Shown: positions 34,198 to 43,945 of the stretch, in pieces
How the letters are laid out: every line of letters starts with the position of its first letter
How positions within the stretch are numbered: position 1 is the stretch's first letter
Assembly (NCBI GenBank): GCA_964521715.1
Contig: CAZFSS010000001.1
Coordinates: forward strand, 62,001 to 126,000
Reading direction: 5' to 3'
Length of the DNA stretch: 64,000 nt
Origin: DAOVRD01 sp964521715
Lineage (GTDB): Bacteria > Planctomycetota > Brocadiia > SM23-32
Program-made: the position numbers and the translations under genes
Notes under the pieces: generated by a model
Seen by the model: the letters and a program-made list of their open reading frames with translations, nothing else
What the model was told of the DNA's origin: nothing
Databases searched by the model: none

Positions 34198-35433
34198 TCA
34201 GGCCGCCTCCGTCGCCAGTCGCGACGCGATCTCCGTCCAGCGGCTGATCCGCTCCGGCTCGCCCTGGAACGTGTGCGTGTCCTTCATCACGATCTCCAGG
34301 CAGCAGCCGTCGGCAATCCGGATGGTCTCGCGGATGTTCCTCTGGACGGCGTCGTAGTCCGGGGCGCCGCCGCAGATGATGGCAGGATTCGGCTTCCAGG
34401 AATAGATGTACCTGTCGCCCAGCTTCTCGGCGGCCAGCTTCCGGTCGCACCACGGCGACACGGAGACCCGGCGCAGCCTGGGGATGTGCTCGATGATGAG
34501 GTCGAACTTGTGGTCCAGCGGCTCGCAGCAGCCGTAGCAGACCAGCCCGAACCGGTTCAGCAGCGGCAGTTGGTACTGGAGCGCGAACTCGTAGAACTGA
34601 TCCGGCCCGACGCCGACGAACTCCTGGCTCTCGCCCAGCACCCACATGTCCTTCGTGCGCACGCGGCCGCCGAAGTCCGGGGCGGGCAGCTCGCTCGTCG
34701 CGCCGACGCCGCCCGATCCGGCGTAGTCGTCCGGCCCGTTGTTGAGGGACAGGACGCCTTCGCGTTCATACGTCTCCAGCTCGTGCATGGTTGCGTCCCG
34801 CAGGAACGCCATCAGCCGGTGCAGCAGGCCGGGGTCTTCGTACATGTCGAGCATCACCTGCTGAAGGCCCCGCAGGTTGATGAGCGTCCACGTCATGCCG
34901 CAGGTCCAGAAGAGGGAGCCCTGGACGCGCACGCGCAGGATGTCGCCGAGCACCTCCTCGGCCAGTCCGGCGCGGCGGGCGGTCGCCTCGTGGTCGACCG
35001 TGACGCTGCGGAAGTGGAGCTTCTCGAAATCCTCGGGCGCCTTCAGCGGCGCGTCCCACCTGTAGGAGCCGAGGGCTTCGGTGCGGATGATGGTTTCCCT
35101 CAGCCCGTAGTCGCCCAGGCTCACGGCCGGAGGCACGCTGAAGCGGTCCGTGATCGGCCAATCATCGCGAAGGTGCTCGTGGCGGTAGATCGTCTGGCGC
35201 AGGCCCATTTCCCAGTCCCGGGCAGTCGGGTCCTCGCACTCGGCGTCCGCCTCCGTCAGCAGATCGCGCCAGCCCCCCTCAGGAAAGGCCAGCACCATGG
35301 GACGGCGGGGGCGAAGGGCGTTGAAGCCCTCCCACAGGCAGGCGCGCTCGGCCTGAACGGGCAGGGACGCGATTCCCTTGACCCGTTCAGCCAGCTCCCG
35401 CAGCGTTCGCCTGTCTCTTGCGCCTATGCCCAA
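34198..35433 (-). CDS. URO-D-like protein with GCCEP motif
   Basis: 411 aa from a TTG start. Same superfamily as the gene at 32011 but a different branch, with SVPPAVSLGDYGL near residue 97 and a cysteine cluster VCYGCCEPLDHKFDLI near residue 313, where MtaA-type enzymes bind zinc, then IPRLRRVSVSPWCDRKLAAEKLG. Members are common in carbohydrate catabolic clusters of Lentisphaerae- and Planctomycetota-like genomes; function is not established. Lies 45 bases after the GH27 gene. Confidence 0.72.
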   Translation of the reverse strand: MGIGARDRRTLRELAERVKGIASLPVQAERACLWEGFNALRPRRPMVLAFPEGGWRDLLTEADAECEDPTARDWEMGLRQTIYRHEHLRDDWPITDRFSVPPAVSLGDYGLRETIIRTEALGSYRWDAPLKAPEDFEKLHFRSVTVDHEATARRAGLAEEVLGDILRVRVQGSLFWTCGMTWTLINLRGLQQVMLDMYEDPGLLHRLMAFLRDATMHELETYEREGVLSLNNGPDDYAGSGGVGATSELPAPDFGGRVRTKDMWVLGESQEFVGVGPDQFYEFALQYQLPLLNRFGLVCYGCCEPLDHKFDLIIEHIPRLRRVSVSPWCDRKLAAEKLGDRYIYSWKPNPAIICGGAPDYDAVQRNIRETIRIADGCCLEIVMKDTHTFQGEPERISRWTEIASRLATEAA

Positions 35434-35478
35434 GGGTGGCCTTTCTGCCGGCGGCCGAAGGGGCGGAATCCGTGGTGC

Positions 35479-36804
35479 TCACCTGCTTCTCGAAGGCGTG
35501 AGGCGGTACAGGCCTGCGCCATGCGGTTCGATGGCCGGCGCGAACCTGCCGTCGAACTTGCCCAGGTCTTCCTTCTTCCACAGGTCGCGCACGGCGCAGG
35601 AGTGGCCGACGCCGGCCTCGTCGAATTCCACCTCGACCTCGGCCGGCCCGTCGTCGCTAATGTTGAAGGCCGCCGCGTACTTCGCATTGGCGCGGGGGGC
35701 GTCGGCGAGCCACACGATCGACCCGCCGCGGCGGTATAGCTCGCGGTTATTGGCGCTGCTCTGGTTGACAGCCAGCACCTCTTCGTTGGCGATGAGCGAG
35801 AGCGTGAACGGGTCCATGCTCAGAAGGTCGCCGCCGAACATGAGGGGCGCGCGGCTGATGCACCAGAGGGTCATCATCGTGACCTGCTCGTCACGGGTCA
35901 GGCGAGTCTGCCGGTCCGGGCCCTGCTGGTTCTGCATGGCGATCCGGCCCAGGGGCAGCATGTCGGGGTCCGGCCAGTTGCCGGGGCCGATGTGGGGCGC
36001 CCATCGGGCGCAGACCTCGAACTGGCCCTTCAGAGTCGCGGTCCACTCGTGGCCGGGGTCGTGCACCTCCCAGATGTCCCACAGGTCGTTGGAGATGCGC
36101 CAGAGCTGGGCGTGCCGCTTGACGAACTCGGCATGCTCCGGCGGCGTGACGCCGGACAGGCTCAGTACGATCGGCCGGCCGCACTTTTCAATCGCCTTGC
36201 TCAGGCCCTCGACTTCCTCGGCATGCTCGGGGGCGCACGCATCGTCCGCCTTGATGTAGTCCGCGCCCCAATCGGCGTAGAGCCGGAGGATGGAGTCGTA
36301 GTATGCCTGCGCGCCGGGCCTGGACATGTCAATGCCCCACGTGTTCTCGCACCAGACGACGGGCCGCTGCCGGTCGGCGATGTCGGCGGCACGCGCCGAG
36401 GCGCCGAGGACGGGCAGGTTCCGTTTGACGGCCAGGCGCGGCACGCCGCGAACGATGTGCAGCCCGAACTTCAGGCCCTTGCCGTGCACGTAGTCCGCCA
36501 GGGGCCTGAAGCCGCGCCCGCCCGCCGAGGACGGAAAGCGGTTCGGCGCGGGCAGGAACCGTCCGTACTCGTCCAGCACGAGGCTGTCGCTCTCCGGGTA
36601 GAAGCTGGCCGACGGCTCCGGTTCGTACCACTGGATGTCCACGACGACGTACTGCCATCCGTACGGAGCCAGGTGCTCGGCCATGTAGTCGGCGGTGGCC
36701 TTGACCTGCTGCTCGGTGACGGCCGAACCGTAGCAGTCCCAGCTATTCCATCCCATCGGCGGCGTGGGGGCGAGGACCTTCCGTGGGTTTCTCTGCGGAG
36801 ACAA
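35479..36804 (-). CDS. Glycoside hydrolase family 27 (alpha-galactosidase type)
   Basis: 441 aa from a TTG start preceded by GGAGG. GH27/GH36 (clan D) barrel: APTPPMGWNSWDCYG at the N-terminus, YVVVDIQWYEPEPS, KFGLHIVRG, and DYIKADDACAPEHAEE, where the first Asp of ADD is the likely nucleophile (most GH27 have KYDNC). An unusual feature is that the sequence IVLSLSGVTPPEHAE follows. No signal peptide. Likely cleaves alpha-galactosides or related residues inside the cell. Confidence 0.83.
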   Translation of the reverse strand: MSPQRNPRKVLAPTPPMGWNSWDCYGSAVTEQQVKATADYMAEHLAPYGWQYVVVDIQWYEPEPSASFYPESDSLVLDEYGRFLPAPNRFPSSAGGRGFRPLADYVHGKGLKFGLHIVRGVPRLAVKRNLPVLGASARAADIADRQRPVVWCENTWGIDMSRPGAQAYYDSILRLYADWGADYIKADDACAPEHAEEVEGLSKAIEKCGRPIVLSLSGVTPPEHAEFVKRHAQLWRISNDLWDIWEVHDPGHEWTATLKGQFEVCARWAPHIGPGNWPDPDMLPLGRIAMQNQQGPDRQTRLTRDEQVTMMTLWCISRAPLMFGGDLLSMDPFTLSLIANEEVLAVNQSSANNRELYRRGGSIVWLADAPRANAKYAAAFNISDDGPAEVEVEFDEAGVGHSCAVRDLWKKEDLGKFDGRFAPAIEPHGAGLYRLTPSRSR

Positions 36805-36870
36805 AGCGCCTCCTCTCGCGTGGGAATCGACGGCCTGCGTCCCGCCCCGGCATTCGGGCCGCGCGCAAGC

Positions 36871-38169
36871 CTACAGGACGTGCTTTGCGGCCAGCCGGCC
36901 GACGTCCGCGATGTTGCCAGCGTCGCCGATGCTGGACAGGTCCTTGCCGACCAGGAGCATGGCGTCGTCGTACGTGTGCATGCCGCTTCGGGGGCCCTTT
37001 TCGAACAGGTGCCCCGCGCCGAGCTTGGCCTTCAGGTCATAGCCGTTGCAGGGGTCTACGATGATGTCGGGGGCCGCGTCCGCGTGGGGGCCCGTGAAGA
37101 CCTCCTCCTTCTTCATCACCTGTTTGCAGACCACTTCGCCTGTCTCGGGATGGGTGACCGCGCGCAGCTTGTTCATCAGCTCCTTGCGCAGGGGCTCGTA
37201 CTCCTTGCGAGTGACGGTGCCGCGGTCCCACTTCTCCTCGGTCAGGATGTAGATGCGGCCCGGCACCAGCGCAACGGCGCGGGAGCCGTCCTTGACGGCT
37301 TTGTACTGCTTGTCGGGATCGTTCTCGTAGTCCAGGTAGCCCTGGTTCTTGAGCCAGCGGTTGAGCTGCACCTCCCACTTCAGGTCGCAGAAGCCGTGGT
37401 CGCTGCATATCATGAGCGTTGCGTCGTCCCTCATGGTCTTGAGCACCTGGCCGAGGAAGTCGTCCAGCTTCTTGTAGAAATCCCAGAAGAAGTCGGCGCT
37501 CTCGCCGCCCGCGTCCTGGTCTTTCCACATGAAATGGTGGAGCCGATCGGTGTCCATCATGTGCAGGAAGAAGAAGTCCCACGGTTCGTCCTGTCCGAGC
37601 AGGGAGAGGGCCGTCTTGCGTCTCGCCTCGGTCACGCGCGTCAGCGCGTCCCTGAAACGTTCCGGCGACTCGGCCGCGAGCCCCGGATCGACGTCTATCT
37701 CGTAGTTGAAACCTTTGAGCTGCTCGAGCACTCCCGGGCTGGAGGCGGCTCTCTCGTCGAGGGCCGGCGCCAGGAAGCCGCTCACCACGAACCCGTTGGA
37801 CTTGGGCGCGGGGTAGGTCATCGGTATGCTCAGGGCGGCGAACCTCTTGCCCGCCTTGGCAAGCCGGTCCAGGAGCGTTTCGCACTTGAGGTCTTCGTAG
37901 CTCGGGACGTGCATCTCGAAGTCCGGACGCAGCTCGGCGAACCCGAAGACGCCGAACTCGGCCGGGTTCTTGCCGGTCAGGAAAGCGGCCCAGGCGACGT
38001 TGCTCACGGTGGGGTAGACGCTCTTTATCTTCTTGAATGTCCCCCGCTCGGCCAACCTGTGCAGGTTGGCCATGATGCCCTGGTCCATCAGCTTCTCGGC
38101 GAGGGAGAAGGGGAAGCCGTCCAGCCCGATGCCGACGATGCGTCTGGACTTGCCGAAGCGGAAGATCAT
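36871..38169 (-). CDS. Type I phosphodiesterase / nucleotide pyrophosphatase-like protein
   Basis: 432 aa of the alkaline-phosphatase superfamily (PF01663). Metal-site and nucleophile signatures: VGIGLDGFPFSLAEKL near the N-terminus, the PTVSNVAWAAFLTGKNP nucleophile region, MMDTDRLHHFMW and CSDHGFCDL, and HTYDDAMLLVGKDL at the end. Substrate not deducible; homologues act on phosphodiesters of nucleotides or sugar-phosphate headgroups. It starts 28 bases after cysN. Confidence 0.82.
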   Translation of the reverse strand: MIFRFGKSRRIVGIGLDGFPFSLAEKLMDQGIMANLHRLAERGTFKKIKSVYPTVSNVAWAAFLTGKNPAEFGVFGFAELRPDFEMHVPSYEDLKCETLLDRLAKAGKRFAALSIPMTYPAPKSNGFVVSGFLAPALDERAASSPGVLEQLKGFNYEIDVDPGLAAESPERFRDALTRVTEARRKTALSLLGQDEPWDFFFLHMMDTDRLHHFMWKDQDAGGESADFFWDFYKKLDDFLGQVLKTMRDDATLMICSDHGFCDLKWEVQLNRWLKNQGYLDYENDPDKQYKAVKDGSRAVALVPGRIYILTEEKWDRGTVTRKEYEPLRKELMNKLRAVTHPETGEVVCKQVMKKEEVFTGPHADAAPDIIVDPCNGYDLKAKLGAGHLFEKGPRSGMHTYDDAMLLVGKDLSSIGDAGNIADVGRLAAKHVL

Positions 38170-38197
38170 GGTTTTGCCTCTGAAGTTCGTTGCGCGT

Positions 38198-39469
38198 TCA
38201 GTCGCGGACGTGCGTCACGATGCCGCCGGCCACCACGTCCCGGCCCCTGACCAACACGAAGCGACCGAGTTCCTGCACGTCGTAGAAGGATTCCAGCACG
38301 ACGGGCCGCGCCGTTTCAAGGACGACTTCGCCCACTTCGGTCTCTTCCAGCCTTCCCGCGTCGGTCGGCAGGTGCTGGAGAGTGGCGGAGTCGACGCGTT
38401 CGCGGAGGGCGGCCGCGCGGCACGGCCGCGCCTGCGTGGCGCACTTGAACGTGAGCGGCCAGCCCGCGCCGCCAAGATCGAGCGGCGTCGCGGAAAGCCA
38501 GAAGACGCTCGCACGGAAGCGGTCCGTCACGTTGGCTTCGTCCTCTTGCCCCTGGGCCACCGCCGGGCAGCCCACCTGGCCGCGCTCGGCCGGGGCGCCG
38601 TCGCACAGGATGCCGATGCATTCGCCGGCCTCGGCCCGGCTCAGGTCCTCTCTGGCGTACTGCCTGACGGCCAGCACGGTCCGGACGCCGCCATCGGGCA
38701 GGAAGCGCAGCCGCTGCCCGCTGCGCAGCGTGCCGCTCTCGACGCGCCCGACCGCGATGCGTTGCGCCGGGTCCTCGGGGTCCTCGTACACGTCCTGCAC
38801 GGGGAAGCGCAACGGCTTCTCGCTCGGCGCGGGAACCTTCCGGAAGACGTCAAGCGCGTCCACGACGGTCGGCCCGTCGTACCACGGCATGTTCTCGGAA
38901 CGCATGGCCACGTTGTCGCCATGTTTGGCGCTGATCGGCACTTCGATGCTCGGTTTCACGCCGATACGGCCGAGGAAGGCATCCATGTCCCGCTTGACCC
39001 GCACGAAGCGGGCGCGGTCGAAGCCGGCCAGGTCCATCTTGTTGTACGCCACGATGACCTGGTCGAGGCCGAGGAGCTTGACCAGGTAGGCGTGCCGCTT
39101 CGTCTGCTCCTGCACGCCGTCGGCGACGCTGCACATCAGGACGGCGGCCTCCGCCTGGGAGGCGCCGGTGATCATGTTCTTCATGAACTCCTTGTGGCCG
39201 GGCGCGTCGATGATGACGTAGTCGCGCGTGGGACTGCTGAAGAACGTCTGGGCCGTGTCGATCGTGATGCCGCGTTCGCGCTCCTCGTGCAGGTGGTCGA
39301 GGATGAAGCCGAATTCGAACTCCTTGCCCTCGGCCCTGGCGGCGGCTTCGATCTCGGCCATCTTCCCGTCCGGCAGGGAGCCCGTGTCGCACAGCAGGCG
39401 GCCGATCAGCGTGGACTTGCCGTGGTCGACGTGCCCCACCAGAACCAGCGCCAGGCTTTCGCGCTCCAT
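38198..39469 (-). CDS. cysN: Sulfate adenylyltransferase subunit 1 (GTPase)
   Basis: 423 aa from ATG at 39469. EF-Tu-like GTPase driving APS synthesis with CysD. Walker [21 protein letters not shown] and the EF-Tu-type domains II-III ([33 protein letters not shown]) are present. No C-terminal APS kinase domain is fused, so PAPS is not made by this protein. The gene lies 7 bases after the cysD stop codon. Confidence 0.93.
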   Translation of the reverse strand: MERESLALVLVGHVDHGKSTLIGRLLCDTGSLPDGKMAEIEAAARAEGKEFEFGFILDHLHEERERGITIDTAQTFFSSPTRDYVIIDAPGHKEFMKNMITGASQAEAAVLMCSVADGVQEQTKRHAYLVKLLGLDQVIVAYNKMDLAGFDRARFVRVKRDMDAFLGRIGVKPSIEVPISAKHGDNVAMRSENMPWYDGPTVVDALDVFRKVPAPSEKPLRFPVQDVYEDPEDPAQRIAVGRVESGTLRSGQRLRFLPDGGVRTVLAVRQYAREDLSRAEAGECIGILCDGAPAERGQVGCPAVAQGQEDEANVTDRFRASVFWLSATPLDLGGAGWPLTFKCATQARPCRAAALRERVDSATLQHLPTDAGRLEETEVGEVVLETARPVVLESFYDVQELGRFVLVRGRDVVAGGIVTHVRD

Positions 39470-39476
39470 GGCGGTC

Positions 39477-40283
39477 TCACATGTAGCCGAGCGCGCGGAG
39501 CTTCTGCATGGTGTAAGCGTCCTCCTTGTCCTGGGCCCTGCCGGCACGCTCGGCCGTGGTCGACGTCCTCAGCTCTTCGATGATGTCCTCCACCGTGGCG
39601 GCTTGGGACTCGATCGGGTCGCAACAGGGCCGGCAGCCCAGGCTCCGGTAACGCTTGCCGTCGCGCGCGAAGTAGAGCCTGTTGATTGGCAGTTTCTCCC
39701 GCTGGACATAACGCCAGATGTCCAGCTCCCGCCAGTGCAGCAACGGGTGGATGCGGATGTGGGTCTCCTCGTCGGCCCGGCTGGTGTACTGATCCCACAG
39801 CTCGGGAGGCTGGTTCTCGTAGTCCCAGCGGAACTGGTGGTCGCGCGGCGAGAAGTACCGCTCCTTGGCCCGGATGCCGTGCTCGTCCCGCCGTATTCCC
39901 AGAAGCAGCGCCTCGAATCCGTGCTCGGCAATGCAGTCCCTGAGTGCCTGCGTCTTGAGCTGCGTGCAGCATTCGAGCTTGCTCTTCGCGGTATCGGGTC
40001 CGAGGCCGGCCGCCAGCGCCGCCTCATTGCGGGCCACGATCAGGTCCAGCCCCCACTTGGGGGCCCACTCGTCGCGGAATTCGTAGATGGGTGCCAGCTT
40101 GCAGCCGGTGTCGATGTGGATGACGGGGAAGGGCACGCGTCCGAAGAACGCCTTCTTGCAGAGCCATACCAGGGTCGTGGAGTCCTTGCCGATCGACCAC
40201 AGGGCCGCGATCTTGCGGAACTGATAGTAGGACTCGCGGATGACGTAGATGCTGCGGTTCTCGAGTTCGCTGAGGTGATCCAT
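39477..40283 (-). CDS. cysD: Sulfate adenylyltransferase subunit 2
   Basis: 268 aa. The PP-loop is [16 protein letters not shown], as in CysD rather than CysH; then [44 protein letters not shown] and the tail with [14 protein letters not shown]. It forms APS from ATP and sulfate. First gene of the cysDN pair; the transcript leader contains a strong GC hairpin. Confidence 0.93.
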   Translation of the reverse strand: MDHLSELENRSIYVIRESYYQFRKIAALWSIGKDSTTLVWLCKKAFFGRVPFPVIHIDTGCKLAPIYEFRDEWAPKWGLDLIVARNEAALAAGLGPDTAKSKLECCTQLKTQALRDCIAEHGFEALLLGIRRDEHGIRAKERYFSPRDHQFRWDYENQPPELWDQYTSRADEETHIRIHPLLHWRELDIWRYVQREKLPINRLYFARDGKRYRSLGCRPCCDPIESQAATVEDIIEELRTSTTAERAGRAQDKEDAYTMQKLRALGYM

Positions 40284-40321
40284 CGCCCTTGGCGTTCGTG
40301 AGGCCCTGCAAAAGGCACAAT

Positions 40322-40347
40322 GGCCCGCCGACCGCGCGCGGCGGGCC
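40322..40347 (-). promoter_or_regulatory. GC-rich hairpin in the cysDN leader
   Basis: Perfect 9-bp inverted repeat GGCCCGCCG / CGGCGGGCC with an 8-base loop, in the 5' leader between the predicted cysDN start of transcription (near 40357) and the cysD ATG. On the minus strand it is followed by ATTGTGCCTTTTGC. It could be a leader attenuator, or a terminator for mfd reading through. Confidence 0.5.
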
Positions 40348-40363
40348 CTTCGTCCCTCAGGAT

Positions 40364-40392
40364 ATCATAAGCGTCCGCCGGCGCGAGTGCAA
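40364..40392 (-). promoter_or_regulatory. Promoter for cysDN
   Basis: Minus strand: TTGCAC -35 (40387-40392), 17-base spacer, TATGAT -10 (40364-40369). It lies between the mfd stop codon and cysD. Confidence 0.6.
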
Positions 40393-40436
40393 CTGGGCTG
40401 CCGGCCGCCGGCTTGCCCAGGCGCCCGTCCGCGGGC

Positions 40437-43400
40437 TCAAGCGGCGGCCAGGAAGCGCTTCAGGAAACCGGCCAGCGCGACCGGATCGTCTGTCGGGAAG
40501 CCGTCGTCCAGCACGGCCAGGTCCTCCGTGATGGGCCGCGGCCGCTCCCGGGCGTCCTCGAAGTGCCGTTGCATCGTGGCCAGGTCTCTCACGCCGAAGT
40601 GAAGCCTGCCGTCTTGCAGGTGGATGGAGGCGATGCTGGCCCGGTCGGCCAGGATGCGGATCTCCGCCTCGTACAGCAGGTTCAGCGCCTCCTGCGGGGG
40701 CGGGCCGAACCTGTCGCGCAGCGCCCGCTCCACCTCGCGGAGTTCCTGGACCTCGACGGCGCGATTCACCTGCCGGTGGATCTCCATCCTCTGGCCCGGC
40801 GTGGGCACGTAGAGGTCGGGCAGCAGGCTGTCCAGGCCGATGTTGATCGTGACGTCGGGCGGCTCTTTGGTCGGCTCGCCTTTGAGCTTGGCGGCGGCGC
40901 GGCCCAGGAGCCGGCAGTAAAGGTTATAGCCGACGGCGGCGATGTGGCCGGACTGGGCGGGCCCCAGGATGTTGCCGGCCCCGCGGATCTCCAGGTCGCG
41001 CAGCGCGATGTCGAAGCCGGCGCCGAGCTGCGAGTAGCGCTGGATGGCCTCCAGCCGGCTCCTCGCTTCGGGCGTGACCGGCCGGCCGGGAGGCGTGAAG
41101 AAGTAGGCGTACGCCTTGTGGATATAGCGGCCGACGCGGCCCCGGAGCTGGTGCATCTCGGCCAGCCCCAGCAGCTCCGCCCGGTCCAGGATGATGGTGT
41201 TGGCGTTCGGGATGTCCAGCCCGCTCTCGACGATCGTCGTGCTGACCAGCACGTCCACTTCGCCGTCCAGGAATCGGTCCATGGTCTCGGCGAGTTGCCG
41301 CTCCGGCATCTGGCCGTGCGCCACCGCAACCGTCGCCTCGGGCACGGTCTGCCTGAGCTTCGCTGCGAAGCGGTCGATGGTGATGACGCGGTTGTGGATG
41401 ACGAAGACCTGGCCTTCGCGGTTGAGTTCCCGCAGCACGGCATGGCGCAGCATGTCGGGGTTGAACTCGCCGACCTTCGTTTGGATCGCCTGCCGGTCGC
41501 GGGGCGGCGTCTGGAGGGACGAGATCTCCCGCAGCCCCATCAGCGCCATGTGCAGCGTGCGCGGGATGGGCGTTGCCGTCATGGTCAGCACGTCCACGGT
41601 GGCGCGCACCTTCTTGAGCTTCTCCTTGTGCTCGACGCCGAAACGCTGCTCCTCGTCGATGATCACCAGCCCCAGGTCCTTGAAGGAGACGTCGTCCTGG
41701 AGCAGGCGGTGCGTGCCGATGGCGACGTCGACCGTGCCGTCCGCCATGCCCTTGACCACGGCGCGCGTCTGCGCGCCGGTCAGGAAGCGGCTGAGCATCT
41801 CGATGCGGACGGGGTAGTCGGCCATGCGTTCGGAGAAGGTGCGCAAGTGCTGCTGGGCGAGGACCGTGGTCGGCACGAGCATGGCGACCTGACGCCCGCC
41901 CATCACCGCCCTGAAGGCCGCCCGCATGGCGAGCTCCGTCTTGCCGTAGCCGACGTCCCCGCACAGCAGGCGGTCCATGGGGCGTTGCGAGCACATGTCC
42001 CGCTTCACGTCGGCCGCTACGGCCAGTTGGTCCTCGGTTTCCTCGTAGGGGAACTCGGATTCGAACTGCTGCTGCCACTCGTTGTCGGCGGGTGCGGCGA
42101 TGCCCTGCTGCGTCTCGCGGACGGCCTGCATCTCCAGGAGCTCTGCGGCCAGGTCTTCGACGGCCTGCTGGGCGCGTTTCCTGGCGTGCCACCAGCTCGC
42201 GCCCCGGATGCGGCTCAGCTCGGGCTGCCGCCCGCCGACGCCGATGTAGCGATGCACCAGTTCGATGCGGTCGCACGGGACGTGGATGTGCACGTTGTCG
42301 GCGAACTCGATCTCCAGGTGCTCGCGCTTGCGCCCGTCACGGTCCAGGACGCTGGTCCCGACGAAGCGGCCAATGCCGTGGTTGACGTGCACGACCATGT
42401 CGCCGGGGGACAGCTCCTGTGCCGAGCTGACGGCCCGGCCCTCCTGTGCGTACGGGGTCAGCCGCCGCTGGCGGTAGCGGTGAAAGAGCCTGTGGTGCGG
42501 CACGAGGGCCAGTCCCGCCTGCGTGGAGAGGGCGCCGTGGTTAAGGCGCCCGACCTCGAGCCGCAGCTTCGCCAGGTGTTCGAACTCGCGGTCGCGCAGA
42601 AGGTTCCGGAACCGTTCCGCCTCCGCGTCGCTGATGCAGTAGACGATCGCGTCCTCGTGGTCGCGGCAGATACGGCTCAGCTCCGCCAGCATGGAGTCCA
42701 GGTCGGGACCGAACGTGTCCCGCCGCTCGATGGGGACCTCTACGTTCACGGCGTCCGGCTCTTCGGCGCCGAACAGCACGCAAGCCCGGTCCGACAGCCG
42801 CGCCCGCACTCCGTCCGGCGCGGCGAGCAGATCCTTCTGCTCGGCCCGGTCGAAGGACTCCTCCGCCCGGCCCCACACGCGTTCGGGCTCGACCAGAAGG
42901 ATCACGGCGTCCGGCGCAAGGTACGAGAGCAGGCTGTCCGCAGCGGCAGGCTGATCCCCGGCGGCGTGCTCGGCGATGGCCAGCAGACAGCGGGGCACGC
43001 GCTCCGTCGAGAGCTGCGTGAACGGGTCGAAGGTGCGTATGGAGTCGACCTGGTCCCCGAAGAACTCCATGCGCACCGGCAGCGGAGCCCCGTGGGAGTA
43101 GACGTCGAGGATCCCGCCGCGCAGGCAGTAATGGCCCGGAAACTGCACCTGATGGGCGGGCGCGTAGCCGTTGTCCACCAGCCACGTGACCAGTTCGTGC
43201 GGGCCGGCCTCGTCTCGGAGGGCTACGGTGCGGCAGCCCGCCCTTAGCTCCTGAACCGAGCAGGTCGGCTGAAGCAGCGCGTTGGCGCTCGTGACGACCA
43301 CCCGCGTGTCGGGGCCGGGCTCCAGGTAGCCGAACTGATCGGGCAGGGGCGTCAGGCCGGCCTCGGCGCCGAACGCCATGTGGCGCAGCACGCTCAGGCG

Positions 43401-43700
43401 CGCCCTGAGGATGGGTTCGCTGGGCTCCTCGACGTCCCCGGGCAGGACCTCCAGGGCGGGGAAGTGGCAGGCCAGGCCCTCGCGGAGCAGGTTGGCGTCC
43501 TCTGCGAACTCCTCGGCCTCCTCACCGGTGGGGCAGATGGCCAGCGCCGAGGTACACACCTCCCCCGTGAGCCAGGCAGCTACCAGGGCTGGTCCGCTGC
43601 CGGCCGCGCCGACGACGTTCACCTTCCCGCTGGCGCGGAGAAGGTCCGGCAGTTGCCGAACGCCGGGCAGCCTGCCGATCTTCTTCAGTACGTCCGGCAT
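40437..43700 (-). CDS. mfd: Transcription-repair coupling factor
   Basis: 1087 aa; removes RNA polymerase stalled at lesions and recruits UvrA. N-terminal UvrB-like modules (residues about 1-340), RNA-polymerase-interacting CarD-like domain (SPGDMVVHVNHGIGRFVG), helicase motifs LLCGDVGYGKTELAMRAAF, LVIIDEEQRFGVEHKEKLK, TATPIPRTLHMALMG and motif VI TIVESGLDIPNANTIILDRA, QLRGRVGR, then the C-terminal TRCF domain. Standard domain order and length. -10 TATAAT sits near 43751-43756 on the minus strand without a good -35. Confidence 0.97.
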   Translation of the reverse strand: MPDVLKKIGRLPGVRQLPDLLRASGKVNVVGAAGSGPALVAAWLTGEVCTSALAICPTGEEAEEFAEDANLLREGLACHFPALEVLPGDVEEPSEPILRARLSVLRHMAFGAEAGLTPLPDQFGYLEPGPDTRVVVTSANALLQPTCSVQELRAGCRTVALRDEAGPHELVTWLVDNGYAPAHQVQFPGHYCLRGGILDVYSHGAPLPVRMEFFGDQVDSIRTFDPFTQLSTERVPRCLLAIAEHAAGDQPAAADSLLSYLAPDAVILLVEPERVWGRAEESFDRAEQKDLLAAPDGVRARLSDRACVLFGAEEPDAVNVEVPIERRDTFGPDLDSMLAELSRICRDHEDAIVYCISDAEAERFRNLLRDREFEHLAKLRLEVGRLNHGALSTQAGLALVPHHRLFHRYRQRRLTPYAQEGRAVSSAQELSPGDMVVHVNHGIGRFVGTSVLDRDGRKREHLEIEFADNVHIHVPCDRIELVHRYIGVGGRQPELSRIRGASWWHARKRAQQAVEDLAAELLEMQAVRETQQGIAAPADNEWQQQFESEFPYEETEDQLAVAADVKRDMCSQRPMDRLLCGDVGYGKTELAMRAAFRAVMGGRQVAMLVPTTVLAQQHLRTFSERMADYPVRIEMLSRFLTGAQTRAVVKGMADGTVDVAIGTHRLLQDDVSFKDLGLVIIDEEQRFGVEHKEKLKKVRATVDVLTMTATPIPRTLHMALMGLREISSLQTPPRDRQAIQTKVGEFNPDMLRHAVLRELNREGQVFVIHNRVITIDRFAAKLRQTVPEATVAVAHGQMPERQLAETMDRFLDGEVDVLVSTTIVESGLDIPNANTIILDRAELLGLAEMHQLRGRVGRYIHKAYAYFFTPPGRPVTPEARSRLEAIQRYSQLGAGFDIALRDLEIRGAGNILGPAQSGHIAAVGYNLYCRLLGRAAAKLKGEPTKEPPDVTINIGLDSLLPDLYVPTPGQRMEIHRQVNRAVEVQELREVERALRDRFGPPPQEALNLLYEAEIRILADRASIASIHLQDGRLHFGVRDLATMQRHFEDARERPRPITEDLAVLDDGFPTDDPVALAGFLKRFLAAA

Positions 43701-43750
43701 CTCGATCGCCTGCGAAGGCGGCGGAATCGAGACAAGGCAAGCACCAATCC

Positions 43751-43756
43751 ATTATA
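43751..43756 (-). promoter_or_regulatory. Possible -10 box for mfd
   Basis: Perfect TATAAT on the minus strand about 50 bases before the mfd start; no -35 match at 16-18 base spacing, so it may need an activator or be fortuitous. Confidence 0.3.
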
Positions 43757-43945
43757 GCCCGAACGGCGGCGCCGCGCACGGGCCGGATCGGCGCGGGGCT
43801 CCAGAGGGGCGACATAACCTCACGGTGCGAACAGCGCGCTGCCTGGCGGCAGCGTCCTCCGGTGCCACAGAGAAGCGACTCCCCTCGTCAGGAAGGGCAT
43901 TCGGCGAGCGCGGCCGGACGCCGTAGTGGGCCTCGGCAGAACAAC

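Noticed and set aside
32011..35433. Uroporphyrinogen decarboxylase (HemE) for the two URO-D-like genes
   Set aside because: Both lack the N-terminal RPPxWxMRQAGRY substrate motif of HemE and sit in a sugar catabolism cassette; only the superfamily is supported.
40413..43247. 944-codon open frame opposite mfd
   Set aside because: Its sense partner is a full-length Mfd with all helicase motifs; the antisense product has no recognisable domain and only the composition of high GC.
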